Below are positions 36,401-44,680 of a stretch of 64,000 bases of DNA, piece by piece. The position numbers and the translations under genes were made by a program. Within the stretch, counting starts at the first letter, position 1. Each line of letters opens with the position of its first letter. This DNA comes from Candidatus Methylospira mobilis (GTDB taxonomy: Bacteria > Pseudomonadota > Gammaproteobacteria > Methylococcales > Methylococcaceae), in the NCBI RefSeq assembly GCF_009498235.1, contig NZ_CP044205.1:4279389-4343388 (forward strand), read 5' to 3'. The notes below the pieces were generated by a model. That model saw nothing but the letters and a program-made list of their open reading frames with translations. It was not told where the DNA came from and made no database searches.

Positions 36401-37686
36401 ATGGCCTGAAACAAAGGACTGTATCGCGTGTCGCGCACGGGATGCAGTTCTTCTACCAGCTTTTCGAACGGCAAATCCTGGTGTTCCTGAGCGTCCAGGC
36501 AGACGCTGCGTACGCGCGCCAGCAGTTCGGTGAAAACCGGGTTGCCGGACAGATCGGAGCGGTATACCAGCGTATTGACAAAGAAACCTATCAGGTTTTC
36601 TATTTCGATTCGATTACGGTTGGCAATCGGGCTGCCGACGCAGATATCCTTTTGACCGCTGTGACGTGAAAGCAGTAGCTGAAACGCTGCCAGCAAGGTC
36701 ATGAACAACGTTGCGCCGTTCCTCCTGCCTGATTCCAGCAGTGGTCCTGTAACAGCCAGGGACACAGTGAAAGGATAGCTGGCGCCACGAAAACCCTTTT
36801 CGGCGGGACGCTGACGATCGGTCGGCAATTCCAGCAGCGGCGCGGCGCCGCCCAGTTGCGTGCGCCAGTAGGCCAGGTGCTTTTCCAGGGTTGCGCCCTG
36901 CAGCACGGTGCGCTGCCAAATCGCATAATCGGCGTATTGAACCGGCAATTCCGCCAGGGAGGGTTGCATTCCTGCCTGGTAAGCCTGATAGTGCGTTGCA
37001 AATTCGCGTATCAATATACTGGCCGACCAGCCGTCCGACACAATATGATGCATTGTAAATAACAATACATGAATGGGATCCGCTTCTTCCTGCGTTTCTC
37101 CAAGCGCCAGCAGAGCAACCCTTATCAATGGCCCTGTCGAAAGGTCGAACGGCCGTTGCGCTTCCTCTTGAGCCAGACGCTGTACTTCGGCGCACTGCCT
37201 GGTTCTATCCCATTGTTTCAAGTCTGTATGAGTAATGGCCAGCGGCGATGGCGGGTTGATTATTTGTATCGGCTGTCCGTCTTGTGCGCCGAAACAGGTG
37301 CGCAGGCTTTCATGCCGGCGCACGACTTCATTCAGACTTCGCTCCAAAGCAACCGTATCAAGCTCACCTTGCAGGTACAATGCGCCGGCTATGTTATACG
37401 CCACGCCACCGAGTTCGAACCGGTTCAGGAGCCAGAGCCGCTGCTGGGCATAGGACAAAGGCAACGCGGCATTGCGTGGTACCGGCCGGATAGGCGGAAC
37501 ATCCGTTTGTTCATCCGGAGACATGCGCAATAGCAGCCCCAGTATTTCTTCCTTGCGCGTTTGCAGAGTCGAACGTATCTCCGGGGTCAATGCGCCGGGC
37601 GGCGCTCGGTAATGCAGGCGTCCGTCCTGGGTATGGATATAGATTTCACGCCGATGCAGTTCATTGATAAATTCGTGCAGCATCAC
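33436..37686 (-). CDS. Terminal NRPS: docking-C-A(Asp)-PCP-TE
   Basis: Nonribosomal peptide synthetase, 1416 residues. Order: TubC-like N-terminal docking domain (MLHEFINELHRREIYIHTQD), condensation domain (LPLSYAQQRLWLLNRFE; HHIVSDGW near residue 214), adenylation domain (A3 YTSGSTGVPKG near 685), carrier protein (DNFFELGGHSLMAY near 1077) and thioesterase (GWSMGGLLAL near 1212, GxSxG). Aligning to GrsA gives code DLTKIGHVGK, the aspartate-type code. It is the release module. It overlaps the upstream NRPS by 4 bases and is followed 3 bases later by the acylase. Its A-PCP DNA is almost identical to two copies in the neighbouring gene. Confidence 0.95.
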   Translation of the reverse strand: MMLHEFINELHRREIYIHTQDGRLHYRAPPGALTPEIRSTLQTRKEEILGLLLRMSPDEQTDVPPIRPVPRNAALPLSYAQQRLWLLNRFELGGVAYNIAGALYLQGELDTVALERSLNEVVRRHESLRTCFGAQDGQPIQIINPPSPLAITHTDLKQWDRTRQCAEVQRLAQEEAQRPFDLSTGPLIRVALLALGETQEEADPIHVLLFTMHHIVSDGWSASILIREFATHYQAYQAGMQPSLAELPVQYADYAIWQRTVLQGATLEKHLAYWRTQLGGAAPLLELPTDRQRPAEKGFRGASYPFTVSLAVTGPLLESGRRNGATLFMTLLAAFQLLLSRHSGQKDICVGSPIANRNRIEIENLIGFFVNTLVYRSDLSGNPVFTELLARVRSVCLDAQEHQDLPFEKLVEELHPVRDTRYSPLFQAMLVLQNTPESKLHIAGLHVSALKTSTQSAKFDLTFSLNETPNGLDGLITYATDLYEESTIARLAEHYQILLAGIAARPEARLSELPMLPEAERRRLLVEWNATHNNCADACLHRLFETQAEQTPDALALRFEQQTLTYRELDSRANQLARFLQRQGVAPGDIVGLCVERSLEMVVAVLGVLKAGCAYLPLEPDYPQERLRSMLDDAEPALLLTFARLDNSLPGHRPRIFLDRDWPRIAAESAACPAGQTGPGSLAYVIYTSGSTGVPKGVAVTHGGIAGYTRSIIERIQAAPGLQYALVSTFAADLGNTVLFPALASGGCLHLIGRDAATDGHLLADYVERHPIDVLKIVPAHLAGLLDSSGHGNIAPRRALICGGDVLPGALVERIAACRPECRILNHYGPTETTVGSLIYAITPETQNIAAQTAMPVGRPIANTRVYILDDSLEPAPTGAAGELYIGGNGLAQGYLKRPDLTAERFIPDPFGTGERLYRTGDRVRYRPDGNIEYLGRIDQQVKIRGYRIEPGEIRTRLLQYPHVNDAAVLAREDRSGGKRLVAYLTGPEAALETDALRRYLSGVLPDYMVPSAFVRLEALPLTANGKLDHRALPDPDFGAHLAGRYVAPRNETERRLAAIWAEVLDVERVGVHDNFFELGGHSLMAYRLLERIRNTLCSDLPYSSIFQSPTMEKLAKHIAQRHDAATESTVVLLNKGPNSAVPLYCFHPSGGLVYPYQSLADALHPQRSVYGIQSRYFFGKNQEDPSIAGLADEYARVIRSHSSGPYLLLGWSMGGLLALAVAERLERESAESVAFTGLIDTRLRASTDTAQERPSLDVLARALDIFDKAESLAFANLTLIERQELERIWTESPEIEGFRHIAEWGKSRGYWLRDLPIEPLVAEYTEGKKGRVMSSNFVPPLINAPIHIWWAQAALDDQGRVPVDWGRYSRNGARAVIVEDCDHIGIIKADAMHRSLRQALDSVAARVGNNGLEVY
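34432..36255 (-). repeat. A-PCP repeat copy 1
   Basis: 1824-base stretch nearly identical to 41115-42938 over its full length and to 37866-39563 over 1698 bases. Differences are single bases, for example GTG versus GCG at about 35406 (His versus Arg). It covers the end of the C domain, the A domain and the first part of the PCP. Confidence 0.95.
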
Positions 37687-40600
37687 AACTCACCCTCTTC
37701 CATTTCCATCAACGAGGAGCTAAGAGCGTGCATGGCGCTGTCGCGCGTCAAGCCTGCGAGATCTATCAATGCGCCCAGGTCGGCAACTGTTGCCGCTTCA
37801 AACAAGGTTCGTAGCGGCAACTCCATATCGAACCCGCTCCGCAGGCGCGAGGCTAATTGGGTAACCATCAGCGAATGTCCGCCGAGCTCGAAGAAGTTGT
37901 CGTGGACGCCGACGCGCTCGACATCAAGCACCTCGGCCCAAATGGCGGCAAGCCGCCGTTCGGTCTCGTTGCGCGGCGCGACATACCGTCCGGCCAAATG
38001 CGCACCGAAATCCGGGTCGGGCAGCGCCCTGTGATCCAGCTTGCCGTTGGCGGTCAACGGCAGCGCCTCCAGCCTGACGAACGCCGAAGGCACCATGTAA
38101 TCGGGCAATACGCCCGAAAGATAACGCCGCAGGGCATCGGTTTCCAGCGCCGCTTCCGGACCGGTCAGATAGGCGACCAGCCGCTTGCCGCCGCTACGGT
38201 CTTCGCGCGCCAGCACCGCCGCATCGTTGACGTGGGGGTACTGCAGCAGCCGGGTTCGAATTTCACCCGGTTCGATACGGTAGCCGCGGATCTTGACCTG
38301 CTGGTCGATGCGTCCCAGATATTCGATGTTGCCGTCAGGCCGGTAACGTACCCGGTCGCCGGTGCGATAGAGGCGTTCCCCGGTCCCGAACGGATCGGGA
38401 ATGAAGCGTTCCGCGGTCAGGTCGGGCCGCTTCAGGTAGCCTTGCGCCAGTCCGTTCCCGCCGATATAAAGCTCGCCGGCCGCGCCCGTGGGCGCCGGTT
38501 CGAGGCTATCGTCGAGAATATAGACCCGGGTATTAGCTATCGGGCGGCCGACCGGCATCGCCGTCTGCGCCGCGATGTTTTGCGTCTCCGGGGTAATGGC
38601 GTATATCAGCGAGCCCACGGTTGTTTCGGTAGGGCCGTAGTGATTAAGAATACGGCATTCGGGCCGGCAGGCCGCAATGCGTTCGACCAGGGCGCCGGGA
38701 AGGACGTCGCCGCCGCAGATCAGGGCGCGGCGCGGCGCGATGTTGCCGTGTCCGGATGAGTCCAGCAGCCCGGCCAGATGGGCCGGTACGATCTTCAGCA
38801 CGTCAATCGGGTGGCGTTCGACATAGTCGGCCAGCAAGCGTCCGTCGGTGGCCGCGTCGCGGCCGATCAGGTGCAGGCATCCGCCCGAAGCCAGCGCAGG
38901 AAATAAAACGGTATTGCCCAGATCGGCGGCGAAGGTGGAAACCAGAGCGTATTGCAATCCTGGGGCGGCCTGGATTCGTTCGATGATGCTGCGCGTATAG
39001 CCGGCAATGCCGCCGTGGGTCACAGCGACGCCTTTCGGAACGCCGGTCGAGCCGGAGGTGTAGATCACATAGGCGAGGCTGCCCGGTCCGGTTTGTCCTG
39101 CGGGGCAGGCCGCGCTTTCGGCGGCAATGCGCGGCCAGTCGCGATCCAGAAAAATGCGCGGCCGATGGCCGGGCAGGGAATTGTCCAGCCGTGCGAAGGT
39201 AAGCAGCAGCGCCGGTTCGGCGTCGTCGAGCATGCTGCGCAGCCGTTCCTGGGGGTAGTCCGGTTCCAAAGGCAGATAGGCGCAGCCGGCCTTGAGGACG
39301 CCCAGCACGGCGACGACCATTTCGAGCGAACGCTCGACGCACAGCCCGACGATGTCGCCGGGAGCGACGCCCTGCCGCTGCAAAAAGCGGGCAAGCTGAT
39401 TGGCGCGCGAGTCGAGTTCCCGGTAGGTGAGCGTCTGCTGTTCAAATCTCAGTGCGAGGGCGTCGGGCGTCTGCTCGGCCTGCGTTTCGAACAGGCGGTG
39501 AAGACAGGCATCCGCGCAGTCGTTGTGCGTGGCGTTCCATTCGACGAGCAGACGGCGGCGTTCAGGTTCGGGCAGTATCTCCAGGGAACGAACTGCCGTT
39601 TCCGACGCCATCTCCGCTGCTTCTATCAGAGAGCTCAGCGTTATATGCATATATTCACAGACCTGCCGGGGCTCGGCCGGCGTTTGCGCCTTTACGGTCA
39701 GCCGGAGTCTGTTCCCTAAATCGTCCACAGCCAGATAGAACGGATAATTGGTGCGCACCTCGCCTTGCAGTATTTCTATTCCTTCTCCAACTTTTACGGT
39801 TGCCGAGACATCAGGGGTGTCTTGGGATGAGTGGCGATAGTTCAGCAAGGCTGAAAACAACGGCATTGGCGCGGGTACTCCGCTGCAGCGTTGCGCCAGC
39901 GCCAGCGAAGCATGTTCGTGCCGCAGTAACTCCGCCAGATTCGCATGCGTGCGCCGTATTGCCTCAGCAATGGTATCCGTCGACAGATTAACGCGCAGCG
40001 GCAGGGTGTTAATGAACATACCCAGTGCCCTATCTGCGCCTTCATAGCCCTGCATACGCCCAAATAGAACCGTGCCGAATACCACATCTTCTCGCCCGGT
40101 AATGCGCGCCAGCACCTGGGCCCAGGCCAGATGACAAATGCACGCAACATTGACGCCCAATACCCGGGCGCAGTTTCGCAGACGTACAGCCAGCTCCATA
40201 TCCAATAGCAGACTTGCTTCCTTAATGGCTGCGCCATTGCCTCGCACATCAAGCAAGCCGTACGGCGCGGTCGGCTCTTCCACGTCACTGAGCATTTTCC
40301 GGAAAAAGTTTTCATGCTCCTCTACACTTAAGCCTAAACGAGCCTGCGCGACAAAACTACGAAACGGCAGCGGCGCAGACAGCCTCTCGCCTTGACCCTG
40401 TAAATGCGCTTGTAATTCTCCCAGCAAAATCTCAAGGGTTATGTGATCAACCGCCAAATGATGAAATAATAAAAGCAGTAACCAGCGGTCGCGTGTCGTG
40501 TCGTAGGCGCGAACGCCGCGAAGCAGCGGAGCTTTGCGCAGATCGAGCCGGAAGCGTTGAGGATCGAATCGAGTCTGTAATTGTTCTGCTGCATCCTGTC

Positions 40601-43600
40601 CTGGCTCAAACCTAACGTCCTCTATGGGTAAGGGCGCATGTCTCCACACCACTTGCGCTGGTTCCGGCAATCCTTCCCAGATTACCGCTGTGCGCAGGAT
40701 GTCATGCCGGTCGATGACCGACTGCAAGGCTCGCAGGAAACTATCCTGGCGTTCGAGCGTATCGAATATCAGCAGCGCAGAATGCAAATAGGCATCGCCA
40801 TCGCTGTTCATAAGGTGATGAAACAGGAGCCCTTCCTGCAGAGGGGCCAGCGGATAGATATCCTGTACGTTGGCCGCGCCTCCCGGCACCTGCTCGACGA
40901 TGCGTCCGATCTCGGCCTGACCAAGAGCGATCAACGGCAGCATCTCCGGCGTAATGGCGTCGCATTGTGCCGGAATCCTGTTGGGCGGCACGTCAATCAC
41001 CGGCTCGCCGTTTATCGCATTTGCAGCCAGTTCCGCGATAGTCGGCGTGCTGAAAAGCGCGCGTACCCCTACCGGCAACTCCTTTTGGCGCATGCGTTCA
41101 ATCAAAGTGATCGCCATCAGCGAATGTCCGCCGAGCTCGAAGAAGTTGTCGTGGACGCCGACGCGCTCGACATCAAGCACCTCGGCCCAAATGGCGGCAA
41201 GCCGCCGTTCGGTCTCGTTGCGCGGCGCGACATACCGTCCGGCCAAATGCGCACCGAAATCCGGGTCGGGCAGCGCCCTGTGATCCAGCTTGCCGTTGGC
41301 GGTCAACGGCAGCGCCTCCAGCCTGACGAACGCCGAAGGCACCATGTAATCGGGCAATACGCCCGAAAGATAACGCCGCAGGGCATCGGTTTCCAGCGCC
41401 GCTTCCGGACCGGTCAGATAGGCGACCAGCCGCTTGCCGCCGCTACGGTCTTCGCGCGCCAGCACCGCCGCATCGTTGACGTGGGGGTACTGCAGCAGCC
41501 GGGTTCGAATTTCACCCGGTTCGATACGGTAGCCGCGGATCTTGACCTGCTGGTCGATGCGTCCCAGATATTCGATGTTGCCGTCAGGCCGGTAACGTAC
41601 CCGGTCGCCGGTGCGATAGAGGCGTTCCCCGGTCCCGAACGGATCGGGAATGAAGCGTTCCGCGGTCAGGTCGGGCCGCTTCAGGTAGCCTTGCGCCAGT
41701 CCGTTCCCGCCGATATAAAGCTCGCCGGCCGCGCCCGTGGGCGCCGGTTCGAGGCTATCGTCGAGAATATAGACCCGGGTATTAGCTATCGGGCGGCCGA
41801 CCGGCATCGCCGTTTGCGCCGCGATGTTTTGCGTCTCCGGGGTAATGGCGTATATCAGCGAGCCCACGGTTGTTTCGGTAGGGCCGTAGTGATTAAGAAT
41901 ACGGCATTCGGGCCGGCAGGCCGCAATGCGTTCGACCAGGGCGCCGGGAAGGACGTCGCCGCCGCAGATCAGGGCGCGGCGCGGCGCGATGTTGCCGTGT
42001 CCGGATGAGTCCAGCAGCCCGGCCAGATGGGCCGGTACGATCTTCAGCACGTCAATCGGGTGGCGTTCGACATAGTCGGCCAGCAAGCGTCCGTCGGTGG
42101 CCGCGTCGCGGCCGATCAGGTGCAGGCATCCGCCCGAAGCCAGCGCAGGAAATAAAACGGTATTGCCCAGATCGGCGGCGAAGGTGGAAACCAGAGCGTA
42201 TTGCAATCCTGGGGCGGCCTGGATTCGTTCGATGATGCTGCGCGTATAGCCGGCAATGCCGCCGTGGGTCACAGCGACGCCTTTCGGAACGCCGGTCGAG
42301 CCGGAGGTGTAGATCACATAGGCGAGGCTGCCCGGTCCGGTTTGTCCTGCGGGGCAGGCCGCGCTTTCGGCGGCAATGCGCGGCCAGTCGCGATCCAGAA
42401 AAATGCGCGGCCGACGGCCGGGCAGGGAATTGTCCAGCCGTGCGAAGGTAAGCAGCAGCGCCGGTTCGGCGTCGTCGAGCATGCTGCGCAGCCGTTCCTG
42501 GGGGTAGTCCGGTTCCAAAGGCAGATAGGCGCAGCCGGCCTTGAGGACGCCCAGCACGGCGACGACCATTTCGAGCGAACGCTCGACGCACAGCCCGACG
42601 ATGTCGCCGGGAGCGACGCCCTGCCGCTGCAAAAAGCGGGCAAGCTGATTGGCGCGCGAGTCGAGTTCCCGGTAGGTGAGCGTCTGCTGTTCAAATCTCA
42701 GTGCGAGGGCGTCGGGCGTCTGCTCGGCCTGCGTTTCGAACAGGCGGTGAAGACAGGCGTCCGCGCAGTTGTTATGCGTGGCGTTCCATTCGACGAGCAG
42801 ACGGCGGCGTTCGGCTTCGGGGAGCATGGGCAGTTCGCTCAGGCGCGCTTCGGGGCGCGCCGCGATGCCGGCCAGCAATATCTGGTAATGTTCCGCCAGC
42901 CGCGCTATGGTCGATTCTTCGTACAGGTCGGTGGCGTATTCGATAACCGCATCCAACCCGCCATCCTGTTCGGTAATGCAATCGAGCGCTTTGTCGCCTT
43001 CCTTTACAAACAACTGCAAATCGAATTTTGCAGTTGCCGTATCGGCGTTCAGAGAACTGAGTTGCACATTTGCGACTTTCAGTTCCGACACCGGCGCATT
43101 TTGCAACACCAGCATCGCCTGGAATAAAGGGCTGTAGCTCATATCGCGCGGCGGGCGCAGCTCTTCCACCAGCTTTTCGAACGGAAGGTCCTGATGCGCC
43201 TGCGCGCCCAGACAGACTTTGCGAACGCGCGCCAGCAATTCGGTAAAAGTCGGGTCGCCGGATAGGTCGGTGCGCAGCACCAGCGTGTTGACGAAAAAAC
43301 CGATCAGCCCTTCGACCTCGGTGCGGATACGGTTCGCTACCGGGGTACCGACACTGATATCCGATTGACCGCTATAACGCGCCAGCAGCAGCTGAAACGC
43401 GGCCAGCAAGGTCATGAACAAAGTGCTGCCGTTGCGCTGGCCTATCTCCAGTATGCGTCCGGTAACCGTTCTGGATAATTTAAAGTGATAATTGGCTCCG
43501 CGAAAACTCTGTACCGGCGGCCGCGGGTGATCGGTGGGGAGTTCCAGCAACGGAGGAGCCCCATCCAGCAGCGCACGCCAGTAATCCAGGTGTTTTTCCA

Positions 43601-44303
43601 GTGTAGCGCCTTGCAGCAGTTGACGCTGCCAGACCGCATAGTCGGCATACTGAATCGGCAACTCCGGCAACGGAGATGGTCGGCCTGTCAGAAATGCTTC
43701 GTACAAGGCGGTAAACTCGTTAACCAGAATACCGATCGACCAGCCGTCGAAAACGATATGATGCATGGTCAATACCAGTACATGTTCGCTGTCTTCCGGG
43801 CGCACGCCGCCGCCCAGGCGAAGTAGACGTATCCGGATCAGCGGCCCGGCAGCAAGATCGAACGGCTGGCTCTCTTCCTCACCGATATGACGGCGAACTT
43901 CTTCTTCCCGCAGCGATGGCGGCAAGCTGCTCAAATCGAAGTGCCGCACCTGAAAATCGCCCAAGGCCGTCACCTGCTGATGCGGCGCTCCGTCCGAAGC
44001 CGGGAAGCAGGTGCGCAATACCTCGTGACGCCGGATAACTTCTTCGAAAGCGCGCACTAACGCGGCATGATCCAGCACTCCGGACAGTTTCAATGCAGTG
44101 ATAATATTGTAAAAGGTATTGTCCGGCTCGAACTGGTTCAAAAACCACAACCGTTCCTGCGCGAAGGAGAGCGGCACAGCCTGTTGCATACGATGTCTGG
44201 CGATATGCAGAGCTGGAGCATGATGTTCTTTTCTGAGCGTTCTGAGCAATAAATCGCGTTTGTCGCTCGGCAGATTCGCCAGACGTGTAGCCAAATTGTT
44301 CAT
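37683..44303 (-). CDS. Dimodular NRPS: C-A(Asp)-PCP-C(dual E/C)-A(Asp)-PCP
   Basis: Nonribosomal peptide synthetase, 2206 residues, two modules. C1 (LSFAQERLWFLNQFE; HHIVFDGW near 181), A1 (A3 motif near 664), PCP1 (GGHSLMAI near 1054). C2 begins IYPLAPLQEGLLFHHLMNSD (near 1155) and carries HHLMNSDGD, which fits HH(I/L)xxxxGD, the mark of dual epimerisation/condensation domains, plus HHLAVDH near 1283. A2 (A3 near 1748), PCP2 (near 2138). Both A domains read DLTKIGHVGK, aspartate-type. The dual domain predicts that the first aspartate is turned to the D form. It lies downstream of a sulfotransferase gene after a 377-base gap. Confidence 0.95.
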   Translation of the reverse strand: MNNLATRLANLPSDKRDLLLRTLRKEHHAPALHIARHRMQQAVPLSFAQERLWFLNQFEPDNTFYNIITALKLSGVLDHAALVRAFEEVIRRHEVLRTCFPASDGAPHQQVTALGDFQVRHFDLSSLPPSLREEEVRRHIGEEESQPFDLAAGPLIRIRLLRLGGGVRPEDSEHVLVLTMHHIVFDGWSIGILVNEFTALYEAFLTGRPSPLPELPIQYADYAVWQRQLLQGATLEKHLDYWRALLDGAPPLLELPTDHPRPPVQSFRGANYHFKLSRTVTGRILEIGQRNGSTLFMTLLAAFQLLLARYSGQSDISVGTPVANRIRTEVEGLIGFFVNTLVLRTDLSGDPTFTELLARVRKVCLGAQAHQDLPFEKLVEELRPPRDMSYSPLFQAMLVLQNAPVSELKVANVQLSSLNADTATAKFDLQLFVKEGDKALDCITEQDGGLDAVIEYATDLYEESTIARLAEHYQILLAGIAARPEARLSELPMLPEAERRRLLVEWNATHNNCADACLHRLFETQAEQTPDALALRFEQQTLTYRELDSRANQLARFLQRQGVAPGDIVGLCVERSLEMVVAVLGVLKAGCAYLPLEPDYPQERLRSMLDDAEPALLLTFARLDNSLPGRRPRIFLDRDWPRIAAESAACPAGQTGPGSLAYVIYTSGSTGVPKGVAVTHGGIAGYTRSIIERIQAAPGLQYALVSTFAADLGNTVLFPALASGGCLHLIGRDAATDGRLLADYVERHPIDVLKIVPAHLAGLLDSSGHGNIAPRRALICGGDVLPGALVERIAACRPECRILNHYGPTETTVGSLIYAITPETQNIAAQTAMPVGRPIANTRVYILDDSLEPAPTGAAGELYIGGNGLAQGYLKRPDLTAERFIPDPFGTGERLYRTGDRVRYRPDGNIEYLGRIDQQVKIRGYRIEPGEIRTRLLQYPHVNDAAVLAREDRSGGKRLVAYLTGPEAALETDALRRYLSGVLPDYMVPSAFVRLEALPLTANGKLDHRALPDPDFGAHLAGRYVAPRNETERRLAAIWAEVLDVERVGVHDNFFELGGHSLMAITLIERMRQKELPVGVRALFSTPTIAELAANAINGEPVIDVPPNRIPAQCDAITPEMLPLIALGQAEIGRIVEQVPGGAANVQDIYPLAPLQEGLLFHHLMNSDGDAYLHSALLIFDTLERQDSFLRALQSVIDRHDILRTAVIWEGLPEPAQVVWRHAPLPIEDVRFEPGQDAAEQLQTRFDPQRFRLDLRKAPLLRGVRAYDTTRDRWLLLLLFHHLAVDHITLEILLGELQAHLQGQGERLSAPLPFRSFVAQARLGLSVEEHENFFRKMLSDVEEPTAPYGLLDVRGNGAAIKEASLLLDMELAVRLRNCARVLGVNVACICHLAWAQVLARITGREDVVFGTVLFGRMQGYEGADRALGMFINTLPLRVNLSTDTIAEAIRRTHANLAELLRHEHASLALAQRCSGVPAPMPLFSALLNYRHSSQDTPDVSATVKVGEGIEILQGEVRTNYPFYLAVDDLGNRLRLTVKAQTPAEPRQVCEYMHITLSSLIEAAEMASETAVRSLEILPEPERRRLLVEWNATHNDCADACLHRLFETQAEQTPDALALRFEQQTLTYRELDSRANQLARFLQRQGVAPGDIVGLCVERSLEMVVAVLGVLKAGCAYLPLEPDYPQERLRSMLDDAEPALLLTFARLDNSLPGHRPRIFLDRDWPRIAAESAACPAGQTGPGSLAYVIYTSGSTGVPKGVAVTHGGIAGYTRSIIERIQAAPGLQYALVSTFAADLGNTVLFPALASGGCLHLIGRDAATDGRLLADYVERHPIDVLKIVPAHLAGLLDSSGHGNIAPRRALICGGDVLPGALVERIAACRPECRILNHYGPTETTVGSLIYAITPETQNIAAQTAMPVGRPIANTRVYILDDSLEPAPTGAAGELYIGGNGLAQGYLKRPDLTAERFIPDPFGTGERLYRTGDRVRYRPDGNIEYLGRIDQQVKIRGYRIEPGEIRTRLLQYPHVNDAAVLAREDRSGGKRLVAYLTGPEAALETDALRRYLSGVLPDYMVPSAFVRLEALPLTANGKLDHRALPDPDFGAHLAGRYVAPRNETERRLAAIWAEVLDVERVGVHDNFFELGGHSLMVTQLASRLRSGFDMELPLRTLFEAATVADLGALIDLAGLTRDSAMHALSSSLMEMEEGEL
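37866..39563 (-). repeat. A-PCP repeat copy 2
   Basis: 1698-base copy in the second module of the dimodular NRPS. It diverges from the other copies after 39563, where the preceding condensation domain differs (dual E/C instead of standard C), and shows a few extra changes in the last 60 bases. Confidence 0.95.
41115..42938 (-). repeat. A-PCP repeat copy 3
   Basis: 1824-base copy in the first module of the dimodular NRPS. The same length as copy 1; visible differences include one synonymous and one His/Arg change (about 41813 and 42414). Confidence 0.95.
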
Positions 44304-44385
44304 TGTTTGCTCTTTTTCAGACTGTCAGGTTGAATTCCGATTTGGTGAGCCGACCAAGGGCGCGCTTTCCTCGCTGCCGCCCGCT

Positions 44386-44421
44386 GAATCGTACGTGATG
44401 CTCCCGCACCCCATACGGCTC
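44386..44421 (-). mobile_element. Group II intron domain V-like remnant
   Basis: On the minus strand a 36-base element folds as domain V: GAGCCGTA and TACGATTC form the lower stem (one C-A mismatch) with the AGC triad at its base, a short bulge follows, and GGTGC/GCATC closes a GNRA-type GGGA loop. No reverse-transcriptase frame is near. The surrounding gap 44304-44680 also has an AT-rich hairpin (ATATATAGT 44585-44593 with ACTATATAT 44613-44621) and no supported gene. Confidence 0.45.
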
Positions 44422-44680
44422 CCGTTTCCAGCCTGGCTCCCAATGATCTGCCGGCGTCGGAGGACTGGATGGAGCGTGATGCAATTTGTACAGCGATTCA
44501 ACGCTACCCTCGCTTCCACGGACGGCACAGTCGCACTGCGTTCACGAGGCGCCGGCTTGGCGTTGCAACTTTGAGAATGGCAATATATATAGTAATTCAG
44601 CTTTTTCCATAAACTATATATTGTGTCTTGCTTGCAAAAAAGCGGTCTTTTCGGGCTTTTCCTGTCTCATTACGCAAAAT

